Counted from the first letter of the stretch, positions 1-11,776 are shown. The stretch: 64,000 bases of DNA from Episyrphus balteatus (GCF_945859705.1 NC_079136.1:87543120-87607119); one strand, 5' to 3'. Notes: a model not told the origin generated them from the letters alone. Translations and numbers: made by a program.

Positions 1-499
1 ATATGCAGTTTAAAAAAAAAAATCAATTTTTGAAAATATCATTTAACACGCCATCATTTAGCACATCATTTCCTTGAGATCAATTTTTTAGACATTTGCT
101 TTTAATTTTTCAAGTTTCCATTTTTTTCAATCTTTTTTTAATTTCAACTTTCAAATTACAAAGCAAACCCTTAAAAGAATTTGAAATAAAATATATAAAT
201 TAGTGATAGGTATTTCCCCATATATGAAAAAAAAAAAAAAATGTTACACATACGCCACAGTGACCAAATTACATAATAGTTTTTTTTTATAAGAGAATGT
301 TTCTTAAATCAATTATATTTCTATTTTTAACATTAAATTCTTAAAGGAAAGGATATAAAAGAATCAGTATAATCAACTACCCTTAGCGAGTGGTTTTAAA
401 ACTTTTTTTTTTTTGTAGATCTATAAACATTCAAATTCCTTAAGGCTGTATTGTACTGGTATATTTATAAGGCAAATATGACTAAGAAAAGGGGTTTTT
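1..499. other. AT-rich intergenic DNA, no gene seen
   Basis: No coding signal is visible on either strand, only homopolymer A/T runs. Positions 241-265 carry a poly(A)-preceded 25-mer beginning ATGTTACACATACGCC that recurs at 20721-20745 and 39078-39102 (see findings). Confidence 0.5.
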
Positions 500-900
500 C
501 AGAAATGAATGAAATGAATATGGTTTTCGGGGGGTTAAACGTTTCGAGTTTTCCAATTTATTGTTTGTTTGTTTGAATTAAAAACTCTTCAATAATAGAG
601 TCGATATCGTTAGATAAAAATGCTTATATTTTGAGATCTATTTGTCGCATCTCCAAGATTGAGGTATTTAGGCTAAAGGGAAATGAAAGAGTATCAGTAC
701 TTATATTCAGAATTTGAATTTCAGTTAATTTAGTCTACTCACAATAATTGGAAAACTCGCAACGTTTAACTCTCCAAAAACCATATAAAGAGGCGATTTA
801 AAGCTGCCAGAGTTTTGAATTGGTTATTAGAACGCATAAGGCTATAAAACTGCTTACTTACCTTTTGGTTATACCTCCACTCCCAAAATTTGCTTTGGGC
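500..900. repeat. Degraded copy of foldback family A
   Basis: A segment near 521-560 (GGTTTTCGGGGGGTTAAACG, then GAGTTTTCCAA) returns inverted at 747-790 as TTGGAAAACTCGCAACGTTT followed by CCAAAAACCATATAAAG. The right part (about 830-895) resembles the arms of the foldback element at 15039-16731, sharing ACTGCTTACTTA and TTTTGGTTATACCTCCACTC. The middle also resembles that element's loop side (TATCAG/TTATATT patches). It is heavily diverged and I could not fix its ends. Confidence 0.6.
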
Positions 901-932
901 TCTCGGTCTAAAACTTGAAATGAGGTGTTATT

Positions 933-1164
933 ACCGACTTCCATAAAGGAGGAGGTATTCAATTCGTCTGTATTATTATTTATTTTTTTTTTGTGTGTTT
1001 GTTACCTCATAACTTTGGACTGAGTGACCCAAATTTGATAATTATTTTTGTAATTTAATGCTGGTGCCTGCAGTGTTGTTAATTTTTTTTTAATTTCGTT
1101 CAGTTCTGGCTATAGAAACTATTAGAAAAACCATAAAACACAGTTTTGATTCATGAAAGTAGGT
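933..1164. mobile_element. ACCGACTTCC MITE-like element, copy 1
   Basis: The element begins ACCGACTTCCATAAAGGAGG and ends near ATGAAAGTAGGT, a decayed inverse of its start. A second copy with better ends lies at 25768-25972 and shares the internal blocks GTTACCTCATAAC, GGACTGAGTGA, GCTGGTGCCTGCAGTG and AGAAACTATTAGA. No coding capacity and no clear target duplication. The superfamily is not assigned. Confidence 0.65.
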
Positions 1165-1355
1165 TTTGTTTTTTTTTTGATAAAAATGATTATTTCTCAT
1201 GGTTTCACCAATAAACCGCTTTTATAAAAATCGTATCAGATTTTTGTTCGAGATACATATCACAAAAAACAAGTTTTTTCGTGATGAATCAATATCAACG
1301 TAATGTTCGGACCGCGTAGTTGTCAGAAAACATACATTACAAAAGGACCTAGAAC

Positions 1356-1765
1356 TACTGATGGGAACTATCGAATGATTTGAACTATCGATAGTTAGTA
1401 ACTGAATGATTTGAACTATGGAATAGTTCATTCATTCATTTATTTATTCATTCCAATTAAAACTATCGAATAAAACTATTGAATAAAAACTATCGAATAA
1501 AAAAAACTATTTGAATGAAAAAAAACTTTCGTTTAAGAAAACTATTCGAATGAGAAAACTATCGTTTAAAAAAACTATTCGAATTAGAAAACCATAGTAT
1601 AAAAAAACACTATTTGAATGAAAAAACTATCGTTTAAGAAAAAACTATCGAATGAAAATAGTAACTTAATTAATGAATGAATAAATAGTTTAAAACTATC
1701 GAATGAATGAATATTTTACAACTATCGATAGTTTGATAGTTTTTATTCGATAGTTCCCATCACTT
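1356..1765. mobile_element. Non-autonomous hAT element (MITE), 410 bp
   Basis: Terminal inverted repeats TACTGATGGGAACTATCGAA (left) and, read from the other end, AAGTGATGGGAACTATCGAA. They are flanked on both sides by the 8-bp duplication CCTAGAAC (1348-1355 and 1766-1773), the target size typical of hAT transposases. The interior consists of degenerate repeats of ACTATCGAATGAA and AAACTATCGTTTAAG with ACTATCGATAGT palindromes, and has no transposase. Confidence 0.85.
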
Positions 1766-1773
1766 CCTAGAAC

Positions 1774-3319
1774 CCTATCTTGTGGCACTTCAGCAACTAT
1801 TTCGCTGAATAATAATTTCCTTGTGTAACGTTGAAATTTCTATTTTTTTTACATATTATCTAAGAATTTTATAGAGTCTTTCGACTGAATTTGTCTTAAT
1901 TTGAATTTGAGGCCTCCGTGCCATACCATTGTCAAAAGGTTAAGGCACATCTAAATAGATGGCTGAACAAATAATTTTCTTTCCTTCAAGAGCCAGTGCT
2001 TGCTTCTTAAAAAATTGGTGTCCATGGCCTTTTTCCTCTTAACCTGGCTGTAGATTTATTTTTATTTTGCATACTGTGTATTTTTTCGAAAAAAAATCAA
2101 ATTTCTTAAAATTTCTTCCAGATATTTCCTTAAAAAAACTGTTTTTAATTGTCTGGAATTCTTGATTTAATTGAATAATATTTGTTTTACACAATGCAAC
2201 TCATCATCTTAGACTATAAACTAAGGATGTGTTAAGTATTTTTTGTTTGATTGAAAACTATTGTCTAGTGCACTGCTGAAACTATTTGTATAAAGCTATT
2301 TTTCTATTTTCAGAGAATAGCCATCAAAACTCTCCTCTCATCTTTTAGGTATACTACCTGGCTTCTTCAAAGAAAATGTGATCATCATTGTCATGTTTGT
2401 GCATTATATATACATATATATAATTCTATAAGCTACACACACAAATACGAATAAAACAAAAATACAAACAATGTACAAGGACGAAGAGAATCCTTGAAGG
2501 AAAAACTTTATGCTATTTACCTACTTTGTCTTGTTGTAGTCGTCATCTTTCAATGTCAAGTTCAAAGGAATTCAACTCAATTAAATTTCATCGCCAACAC
2601 TCTTATATACTATATTGCACAATATTAACACAGGTGAATAGAGAAGGATGCTTATATTTTGTGTGCCTAAACTTTTTTGATGCTGATGCTGACGTTAGAA
2701 ATCAAAACTTTCTACAGGGTTGAGAAAAAATAATTATGTTCACCAGATATTTGATGGTATTTTAGCTTATAGTTTTATGAGAGAAGAGAATGAGCACTGG
2801 GTGAAGAATTTTGAAAATTTGTATAAGAATCAGCGGGTATTTAATAAAGGTGTACAAAATATGAGCCTATTCAAGTTATTTGTGTATTGTTAATAGTAGT
2901 TCTCATCCAGATGAATGATGCTTCCATAATAAGAATAAATAACTCTAGCAATTTGTGTGATGTTTAGTTATTCGAAACTTCTTTCGGGATAATTATTAGA
3001 CGCTAATGTTACTGCAAATCAGTAGACGCAATGAAGTTTTTAAAATTTGGAATTGAGTTTAATTTATTTATGTGTACCTGTTGTTGCAAATAAGATCCTT
3101 CCTTTGAATAAAAAAATATACGTATATAGGACAGTTTTCTTCATTTATGACTTTCTGATAAACAAGTCAATCGATATTATGTTTTTGAGAAGCGTTTCAA
3201 AAATCCTAATATTCAATTTTTCGAAAAAAATAAATTTTCCTATTAAGTTTTTTTTTTTTGAAAAATCCGTTTTTTTGCATGAAGTTTTAAACTTTTTATG
3301 TGTTGATTGCATATACATG
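1774..3319. other. Intergenic DNA, nothing recognised
   Basis: AT-rich with scattered stops in all frames. I saw no gene, structured RNA or element boundary. Confidence 0.4.
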
Positions 3320-3610
3320 CAGGGTGCCTTAAAAGTAATGTTCCAAACAAAATATGCTGAAAGACTTAGGCACTTAAGAGCTCTTAGAACTTGGTAGCTC
3401 GTTCATTCCAAATCTTTACGGTTTTCGATTAATTGCTTTCAACTAGTGTATTTCTTCCCCTGTCTATAGTTTATTTTTATCTTTAACAATTATTTCATTT
3501 AAACATTTGTTAATACATAGTTAAGAAAAATTTATTTATCAAAATATTTTCTATACCGTTACGCTATTTTGCTACAAATTAATAAGCAGTTTGAAATTTT
3601 ACAAAAAATC
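3320..3610. repeat. Diverged left arm of mariner-type foldback family C
   Basis: Starts CAGGGTGCCTTAAAAGTAAT and continues with AAATATGCTGA. Further in it matches the left arm of the element at 45197-46198, for example ATCAAAATATTTT and GCTATTTTGCTACAAATTAA around 3538-3590. The right arm is missing or too decayed to see. Confidence 0.6.
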
Positions 3611-3889
3611 AATTTCATCCAAATCGTTCACAATCAAAAATCATCTAAAAAATCTCTCAGAACTCGGATTGTTCATTCCCTTCATTCTCAATCATCATGT
3701 CGATTCCATGCATACAACTGATACAAGTTTATATAAGCAGGTTCAGAGTTTGAATTGAATCGGATTCGATTGGGAATTTCTATATCGAATATCTGACCTT
3801 GACTTCTTTTTATTTTTGATGTATCTATTTCGACGTTTTGAACTTGGCGGAGAAATAATGCCTTACTAATAATCAAATTTACCATTCAA

Positions 3890-3990
3890 ATTTTCCAAAA
3901 ATATATTTTCAAAAAAAAAAACTCTCATAGAAAATATAAACGAAAAATTGTTTTATATGGTTGCATTGAAATGTTAATATTTCAGGTTAT
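3890..3990. repeat. Dispersed repeat shared with 17095-17175
   Basis: CTCTCATAGAAAAT is followed by GTTGCATTGAAATGTTAATA and TTTC-GTTATACGC. The same series occurs inside the MITE at 16850-17640, so this is probably a relic of that family. Confidence 0.55.
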
Positions 3991-5869
3991 ACGCGATTTC
4001 TTGTTTCTTCTCTCATTTGTCAGAACGAAATGAGTGAAAAAGAAATGGTTTCGATTAAATGAACGAAAGAACGATTGATAGAAAAGACCGAATTTTTGGT
4101 GAAATCAATCTTTGAACTATTCGATCTTTTGAAATGAACGATTTGACCAGCTCTAGTATCCCGTTCCTTAATGATAAATAAAATTTTAATTTTAATATTA
4201 ATTTTGTTTTTGTTTTTGATTTCAAAAACTAAAACAAAGTTCTCATAAGGTTTTGAACTCAAAACTAGAATCTAGAAATAGAATTATTATAATTTTACTT
4301 TATTTTTTATCTCTGTTTATTTAAATATGAGTAATTTACACTCCTTTCTATGCAACTACGTGTTCAATTTTTTCCTTTCCTTGTAGGCTTAATTTTTATT
4401 TTTAACTTGAGTAAAGTTGATTACACTTTTAATAAGAAACTATGGCTAAAGACACATTAACAAAATATTTGAATTATGTTAGGTACTTATTTGGATAATT
4501 ATATTAATTAAGGATGTTTTAGACACATTCTTACTTGAAATTAATATGAAAAATAAAACTTCAAGACCATCATTATTAACTTCAACCTTATATTCATCAT
4601 TAATTCTTGATTAAAGAGAATCCCCAATCTCAATTCCCAAATCGCTTTTTATTTATTTATCTTACAAAATTGTTTGGCGTATATACAAAGTTTCATCAGC
4701 AACGTAAGTTGTGCGACGAGTTAAAACGAAAAGTTTTTCGCTTAAAAGAATTGCCATCAGGACTACAAACACAACGCACAGTTTTGTTATTATAAGACAA
4801 AGATGTAGGTACATTGTGTATATAAACGAAATGAGTTTAACATTTGAGTTTAATACAAACAAAATGTAAAAGTTTGTTGAAACAGATAAAAAAAAGGAGC
4901 TATTGATGTAACGGCTTTAATTTTTTTAATTTAATATCCTTAGAAGATAGCTTAATCGATTTAGAGCATATAAATAATATACACATTGTGTGTTTATTCA
5001 TAAATGAGTATGTTAAATTCTTTTAAGGACGAAGTTTAGAAAATTGAATTAAGTACATATAAGCACTTATAGAGAATAACCAATAAGATACAAATTAAAT
5101 TGTAGACCATATTAATTTATTTTGTTAAGATGTTTCTTATTATAAAGCCTCAAACTAATATTGAAAAAAGTAATATTTTTAATCATTTAATCAAACAAAT
5201 TCAATTAAAAAATTATTCAATTTAATTCAACTGAAATCTAATTTCGTTCACTTACCTATTGTAAATTATTCTTATATTACACATATATCCTTCATACATT
5301 GAAGAAAGTTATACGATAATTTTTGTGACAAACATGGTTCTTGTCAAGGGGATAAACCAAATGACAATGACGTTAAAGAATCTATTTGTGAACGAATTCG
5401 TTGAAAAATTGTCATTAAATTCTGGGTAAAGTGTAATTCTTTTACTTTGACATTTTGGTTGCCTGGCAAGTTCAGCTTTGTGGGTAGACTCCAAGAATCA
5501 ATCCAATTACTTGAGTGTAAGTAGTTGGATTGAATTCAATAACAGTTCAATTGAAATGAAAAAACTTAGTATATGTGTGGGTCGAAGGAAACTAAACTCA
5601 ACGAAACAAAATTGAATAATATAATAACCGTTTTTATCCTTTTTCTTATCAACTATACTTGAAAAAATTTATATTCAGTATTTTAGTTATAAAATTGGTT
5701 AAAATGTGAATATAAATTTCAGGAAACTTGTAAAGTAGAGAAATGCTTGTGGTCTTAGCTTTATTAGAGCCGACGTTAATTTTTATGTTTTCTTGAGTTA
5801 ATATTGATAAATCAAAAATTGTTTCCTGATTATTCTCAGTATTGAAACAAGACAAAAAGTTTATATTAT
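3991..5869. other. Intergenic DNA, nothing recognised
   Basis: AT-rich sequence without a coding reading frame, element ends or convincing repeats. Short open stretches have no recognisable domains. Confidence 0.4.
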
Positions 5870-5874
5870 GAACT

Positions 5875-6095
5875 TTGAAGTGTAGAAATCGATGGAATGG
5901 TATTGACATCAAGTGTCAAAAAGCAACTACAATACAATGGCAGAGGCACAGAAAGGCTTACAACAGGCCAAAGCTTTGCCTCAAAACTCTTTATAAACAC
6001 ATGGAAATGGGAAGTCTATTCTCCAGACATTTCATCTTCCGATTTATTAATATTGTTCCGTTCGATTGTACATAGTATATCAAAAATTACTTGAA
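5875..6095 (+). pseudogene. Mariner-like transposase C-terminal remnant
   Basis: The frame open at 5897-6094 reads KLFINTWKWEV then YSPDISSSDLLILFRSIVHS. This follows the conserved C-terminal block of mariner transposases (WEVLPHPPYSPDLAPSDYHLFRSM), including the SPD-x-x-x-SD segment that carries the third catalytic Asp in D,D34D enzymes. The preceding part is frameshifted and no inverted-repeat ends are visible. I call the family from this one block, so it is a dead fragment and not a gene. Confidence 0.65.
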
Positions 6096-6524
6096 TCGTA
6101 GGTAGCCTCAAAAGATGACAATTTACATGTAACGTTATTAGAGCTCTACTCGAAAGTTGTGAAAAAGTAGTGGCTCGATTTTCCGCTCATCGAAAACCCC
6201 AAAATTTACTCGCATTCACCAACATTGCCGACTGGAATAGAGCTCTTTTCGGTGTTGAGTCCAGGGTTTCATTAACGTTAAACAGATGTACGTAGAAGAT
6301 TATGGGTATATTCAGGTAAGAGATATATTCGGCTAAACATTTCCAACATTTCTGGATTCTGGTGCAGCTTCCGTCATTGTGTAATGAGTTAAAAAAACGA
6401 GCCTTGCATCACCTCTAGTTGCTACATCAGCACCAATGTGGTAAACATTGAATAGGTACATAAAAATAGTTCTAAAATGATTATTTAATAAAATTCTTGA
6501 AATCGTACAGTTACCCAAAAATAA

Positions 6525-7035
6525 CCCAGGTCAACAATGTTTTTGTAACAGACACCAAGATATACTTTTCTATAGGTTTTTTTGGGTTCTGAGCTCGAAT
6601 CCGAAGTCGGAACAATTCTATCACATCACGTTTTTAAGATAATCCCAAAACAAAATTTGAAACCAATTGTCAAAGAACTGTTCGAAATTTGCGATTAAAA
6701 GCAAATAAACATGAGATATACCAAACACGTTTATGTTGATTTCAACTTAAGATTTCTCAAAGAAAAAAAGAGATATATAAAAGATTTAAATGGAGCAAAT
6801 TTAGTTCTTTTAGAAACCTTTACAAATTTATTTATAGCAAATAACCAAATGCTAAGAAATAATCTTGAAAACTGGTAAAAAGCGGCATTTTCGATTTTCT
6901 AACAAGATTATCTCAAAAACGTGATGTGATAGAATTTTACTGACTTTGGATTCGAGCTCAGCACCACAAAATCCTATAGAAAAGTATACCTTGGTTTCTG
7001 TAACAAAAAAAAAAGTTTAATTTTGTTGACCAGTG
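6525..7035. mobile_element. Foldback MITE, 511 bp, TAA target duplication
   Basis: Termini CCCAGGTCAACAATGTTTTT and, reversed, CACTGGTCAACAAAATTAAA, flanked by TAA on both sides (6522-6524, 7036-7038). Inverted homology continues inward through TATACTTTTCTATAGG and GAGCTCGAATCC (right side GGATTCGAGCTC, TATAGAAAAGTATACC) to the region AACGTGATGTGATAGAATTTTA. Three-base TWA duplications are typical of PIF/Harbinger elements, but no transposase is present. Confidence 0.7.
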
Positions 7036-7120
7036 TAATTATACTGATATCTCAAATATTAATTACACTTTGAAATATTTTATTGAGTGAACAATGCAAC
7101 ATTACATATGTACATAGCCG

Positions 7121-7277
7121 AGTAATTTTAGGTTTTATCTGCGGAAAAATTAATATTGGGCTGAATTTTGGTATACACCTTGGTTACGACGTTGTAATGA
7201 AGATGTGAAAAATCGACATTGATTCAGCCCAGTAGGAATTTTTCCGCAGATTGGGGTTAAAAATGCCTAAAATTACT
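7121..7277. mobile_element. Small foldback MITE, about 157 bp
   Basis: AGTAATTTTAGG at the left matches CCTAAAATTACT at the right. A second inverted block follows (ATCTGCGGAAAAATTAATAT and TTGGGCTGAAT against ATTCAGCCCA and ATTTTTCCGCAGAT). There is no coding sequence and I found no clear target duplication. Confidence 0.6.
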
Positions 7278-7793
7278 AGACTATACATAGGCACATTACT
7301 TGTCTCAAAGTTTTGATTCCACTGTTAATTTTCACATAAAATGTTATTTGCAGCTCCTGCTGCAAACTATGAACTTGAAACAAAAATTACTGATTACAAT
7401 CGGGGTGGTAAAATACGAAATAGAAGAAATCGAGAAAAAGTCTACTTAGCCTTAAGTTTAATACTAATGACCTTAATTGATGGTAATCTATAAATGTAAA
7501 CGAACTTTTCAATGCTTCAAAAAAATGACTCAAAACTTTTAAATCTTCTGTTGTTGGTTTATACAGCGTGAAATAGAAAACAAAAACGTGAAATAAAATA
7601 TAAAGTTACAGATTTTGAATATTTGCCCCACTTTTTGTAGTATTTTGGGGTTTTTTGCATTTGCACATGCTATAGTAATTTCTTCTTATTTCGCGGTCTT
7701 ATTGAAACATTGTTTTTGACTGGGATCTCATGATCATTTTTTTGAACATGGTAACATGTAGGTGTAGGCGTCCTTGGATAATTGCAGGTACTT
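7278..7793. other. Intergenic DNA left of Jockey copy
   Basis: No gene is seen. It may include the 3' UTR of the minus-strand Jockey copy that ends near 7794, but no poly(A) tail (poly(T) on this strand) marks the element's end. Confidence 0.35.
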
Positions 7794-8950
7794 CTAATTC
7801 GACCAAGCTTTGTCACTCCTTTTTTTTTGTTTTTTTATGTGCTCATCCAGAATATCCAAAGCACTAAGGTATCTGGGTTCGGGATGTCGTTGTTGGGTTC
7901 TCATGCTTCTCATCAGCTGATTGGGGTGGTTGGCGATGCTTCCGACAAGTTTCTTTGCAGATTGCAGCAGATACTTTTCCAACGTCATGATGTTTGCTTC
8001 CTCGTAAAGTCGCTCGTTGCTCTAGTATTTTTGTCGCTGTCGATCGAAGTAAAGTCCGGTGCAGATCCTCAGGATTTTCCTCTCAAAAATTTGAAGTTCC
8101 TTCATGGCTGTCTTGGAAATGGTATACCATACCGGAAAGCTATAGGCGATGACAGGTCGTAGAAGCTGCTTGTAGATCAGGAGTTTCGTTGGTTGGCTTA
8201 ATCCGTTTCTTCTCTTCATCAGGGGGTGAAGGCGATGGAAGGCGTAGTTGGCTTTTTTCAGGACAGACCTAGAGTGAAGGTTGAACCTCAGGAGCTCGTT
8301 AAAGTTGATCCCTAAATACTTCGCGTTGCGTTTGGCTGCCAATTTAGTACCATCAGGTAGTGTAAGTGTGATGCTCCTACAGTTTGCAGCTGACCGAATG
8401 CTTCGTCCTCCTGTTCGTCTAAAGCACAGTAATTCCGATTTGGATGAGTTGATCCGGATACCCCATTTACTGTAGAACTCATACAGTTTTCGAATGTGAG
8501 CTTCAACTTTCCTGGCAGCTATCGTTGGCGAGACGGACTTGTAGTATGTGAGCGAATCGTCAGCGTAAAGCAGGTTCTCGCACTCACTTGCAAGCGGCTG
8601 GTCTGACGTCAGGATACTATAGAGGAAGGGACCAAGTTTTGATCCTTGGGCAACTCCAGCTCTAATGCACTTCTTTGCTGATTTTCTATCCTCCACTTGT
8701 ACGAAGAAGTTCCTAGAAGAAAGAAAAGAAAAAATGATTTTTATTAGTGCTACAGGGAAGCCTAGTAAATGAAGTTTATGGATAAGGGCTTCTATCCATA
8801 CGCTGTCAAATGCTTTCTCGACATCCAGAAAGCATGCGACGGTAACTTGATGGTTGTTCAAAGCTGAGGTGATGTCTTGGTGGAACTTCATGAGCGGATG
8901 CAGTGTGGAGTGCTTCTCCCGAAAGCCGAACTGCATGTCTGGGTTGTCAC
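7794..8950 (-). pseudogene. Jockey-clade non-LTR retrotransposon reverse transcriptase, truncated
   Basis: The protein opens at about NPDMQFGFREKHST and reads through reverse transcriptase blocks: FLDVEKAFDSVW (first catalytic Asp), AGVAQGSKLGPFLYSI, LLYADDSLTYY (the YADD catalytic pair) and KYLGINF. It then has the thumb-like segment with RPVIAYSFPVW. Compared with a complete Jockey ORF2, the endonuclease and N-terminal RT are missing, so the copy is 5'-truncated. One in-frame stop (TAG, 8022-8024) interrupts an otherwise continuous frame that resumes to 7794. It would have copied its own RNA at a nicked target. The upstream edge abuts an RTE fragment, so this copy probably landed in or recombined with it. 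Family assignment is from motifs; the exact family is unknown. Confidence 0.88.
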
Positions 8951-8956
8951 TCCTTT

Positions 8957-9245
8957 TCTGTTACTCCTGCTGTCTAGATGCTCTTCCATAATATTCCTAA
9001 TACTTTGGGTTTTTTTTTTGACAAATCCGAGCTGTGTTATCTGGCAGTCTTATTTACTCGGCTACTCGCTTTACCAATTGTCATGGTGTGTGAAAAACTG
9101 AAAACAGCTTAATTGAACTTTAACTATACCAGCTTCGCATAGATAACCAGGCATGCGATCACCTCCTAAAAGCTTGGAGACAAAAATCATGATCCCTCTA
9201 AATGCGATATCTCTTATCTTTTTCCAAAACTCTGAGGGTATTTTG
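8957..9245 (-). pseudogene. RTE-clade retrotransposon fragment with internal deletion
   Basis: On the minus strand, 9245 to about 9125 reads KIPSEFWKKIRDIAFRG then VSKLLGGDRMP. This parallels DEIPSEFWKKMGDIGSRW and VSKLIRGDRMP of the RTE copy at 32401-34043. About 110 bases further on, TQSIRNIMEEHLDS parallels IQSIRIIMEKHRDS from the same protein, with the sequence between replaced or deleted. This is a dead fragment lying directly upstream of the Jockey copy. Confidence 0.75.
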
Positions 9246-10401
9246 TCTGGCGCAACAACTTAATAAAAATTGATAATTTTTAATTTAATTTAGATTTATT
9301 CTCATACACTCTGTACCTATACGGTGTTTTAAAATAAAAAATGAACACCAACTAAACAAAGTGTTCTAAATTTAGATTAAACTCGTATAACCCAACAATG
9401 CTGTTAGAGAATAAAGACAAATTTTTTTTTGAAGTTTTGGACTGAAATTCGTGTGTCTCTTCGAATGGAAGCGATAATCGATGTCAACAAGGTTAACTTT
9501 ATCGATTTATTTTCAGCTCTCGTTTTAAAATGTGTCTGGTCCAAAGTTCTATTATATTTTTTTTTTTTGTTTATTTTTCAAAGACGAGGAGGCGGTATGG
9601 AAACTTTGCACAATTACTATCAGTTTAACACAATTAAAACACTCATTAAAATTTGTCTTGCTTAAGAAAAAAAAAAAATATAAGAAAAACATTAATACAT
9701 AGGGTATATGTAGTTGTTTGAATAAAATAGGGTGTGTTTGTTTGTAGTGTATATTATTAAGGTATGCATGTATAATAATGATGATGACAAATAATTTTGT
9801 GATGAACAATGAGGCTAAAATATAACAGATAATCTAGTGTAGGTACAGTCCACGTCAATTGTTTAAAGTCTTTCATTTTCTATTTAATTATGTACTTATT
9901 TTCATTTTATTTTCAAAATCAACATTTAATGGAGAAGAGGTCCATTTGTACATGATCATAATCAAAATCCGATACAATTTGATTAAAAAAATGTAGGTAA
10001 TTAGGCTCTAGGTCTAGGCACATTATCTCCTGCACAAATATACCTGTGTTTTAAAAAATGTCAGTCAAAACATAAACATTTTAATTTGGAAGAAATAATC
10101 CTGAATAGTGGTTGCTCAAAGTTAAAGTTATCAAAAAAAAAAATCAAATTTAAAGTTATATATGTGGTTAAAAATTAGCAGTTAAAATGTTTGTTTTCAA
10201 AATCAGTGAGAACCTTATAATAGCCGTTTTTTATTATCACTTGATCCATGTAGATCAGTCCATGTCAAACTCAATGGTTACTAGGGGCCAAAACAGCGAG
10301 ATCTTAATTTTTATGGGCCGCAAAAAAGTAAAACTAGAATTTTTATAAAACAGATTTATTAAAATAAGAAGAATTGTAACATTAATGTTTTCTTCCTGAT
10401 A
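9246..10401. other. Intergenic DNA, nothing recognised
   Basis: AT-rich DNA with poly(T) and poly(A) runs. No conserved coding block or repeat ends seen. Confidence 0.4.
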
Positions 10402-11302
10402 GGGTAGGATGGTATAAGAGTGCGCGGTTGATAAGAGTGCGCAGAGCGATTTTCTACTGTTTGAAAGGGAATATAAGACTGAATGCACTTATTTGTGTTT
10501 GTAAACAGAGGTTCTAGTTAAGTTTAAGTTTTTTAGCACTTTTTTTCCAATTTTTCTTGCCAAACAAATTAAATTTTCCGCTTAACAACAAAAAATAACA
10601 ATAAACAAAGTATGGGACTTTGAAAAGTCGACAAAAAGAAACATTTGAGGAACACGTAAAATTGGTCATAAAGTGCATTGTGAAATACATATGTATATAT
10701 TCTTCGATTACATGTCTGAACGTGTAAGAGTGCGCACCATGATGATGTATAAGAGTGCGCGGGTTATAAGAGCAGTAAATGCTATCCAAGGCTTTAAAAT
10801 AACTGGCATTTGTCCATATACCACCAAACAGCAGCTAGAAAAAGCAATTCCAACCAAAAAGAAACCAAATACAAGTTTTACAAAAAACAAGAGAATAAAA
10901 GTAACTAGGAAATATTGAAATTTTCTCGGAACAATTAATCGAAGACTAAATAGATTGTTCCTCATGCAAAGAGTGATGGGTCGAACAATACTCTGTTTAT
11001 TTAAAGATAGGCAGTGTTATTTGCGACTTTTGTGCGAACTTACCAGGTGTAAGCAGCTGCGCACTCTTACAAACTAAGCCGCGCACTCTTACACAATAGG
11101 ATGTATAAGAGTGCGCAAATTACCTAATGTGGTATTTTGTTTATAACTATTGAATTAATACATTTTTGTTACCAGTTTTAAGTTTTTTTCGTTGCTTTGA
11201 TTATAAACTAAAAATTATTTATAAAAAAAGTAGTTAAATTCTTTTTGTTATTGTTTTATTTGGTGTTTTGTCTAAAATGCGCACTCTTATACCACCTTAC
11301 CC
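10402..11302. mobile_element. Pogo/Tc1-like element with repeated 11-bp motif
   Basis: The ends GGGTAGGATGGTATAAGAGT and, reversed, GGGTAAGGTGGTATAAGAGT differ at two positions and continue into GCGC. TA flanks both sides (10400-10401, 11303-11304). The motif TAAGAGTGCGC occurs eight times: forward at 10415, 10432, 10725, 10750 and 11106, and reversed at 11059, 11081 and 11279. Clustered subterminal motifs like this are often transposase-binding sites; that role is inferred here. Confidence 0.75.
10673..10918 (+). pseudogene. Possible pogo-like transposase tail remnant
   Basis: An open stretch of 81 codons inside the 10402-11302 element contains NAIQGFKITGICPY, close to the GF-x-x-TGI-x-P(F/Y) block near the C-terminus of pogo/Jerky-type DDE transposases, followed by a lysine-rich tail. 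The catalytic core is absent. The match is short, so the assignment is tentative, but it agrees with the TA target duplication. Confidence 0.45.
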
Positions 11303-11579
11303 TACCTACAATATCTTCTTTACTTCCAATTTTTTACCAGACCAATGTGTAAGTTAGGTTGAATCTTATTTCTCTTAAGTAAGTAAGTAAGTAATTCATT
11401 TTTGTTTTACTTTTCCTAACATAGTTAACAAAAACAATGAATTTAAAAGCTATGGCTTTGCCGTCAGCTCGGTTAGCAATTTTGAACTTTTTGTTCAAAT
11501 AAATAGTTTTAATTAATTTATAGTAGAAAATTATTTACTATATAAATTCGGTTATTAATAACATCCTATAACAACCATT
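11303..11579. other. Intergenic DNA with (AAGT)n
   Basis: A short (AAGT)n run lies at about 11376-11392. Nothing else recognised. Confidence 0.4.
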
Positions 11580-11776
11580 GAAGATCTTGATTGTTTCGAA
11601 AATATGTTGCATGTGGCGAAAATATGTTGCATATGCTGACAAAGTGGAAACAATCTTTGGACCTTAAATTGCACAAAGAACAGAACTGTTTGAAACTTCC
11701 ATTGTAAGGGTTTCCGTTAAGACTTAGAAGTTCACATCTTACTTTAAATATGAGCGATATTTCTCTGGTCGTTAAA
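11580..11776 (-). pseudogene. Non-LTR retrotransposon C-terminal zinc-knuckle remnant
   Basis: Minus-strand translation from 11776 is open for about 65 codons. It reads TTREISLIFKVRCELLSLNG, then CSLCNLRSKDCFHFVSIC, a C-x2-C-x8-H-x4-C arrangement. Blocks of the type R-x-x-IFK-R-x-ELL...CxLCN...HF-x-x-C are familiar from the C-termini of insect non-LTR ORF2 proteins. Flanking sequence to about 12060 may belong to the same relic, but with stops and frameshifts. There is no start codon and no RT core. Confidence 0.55.
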
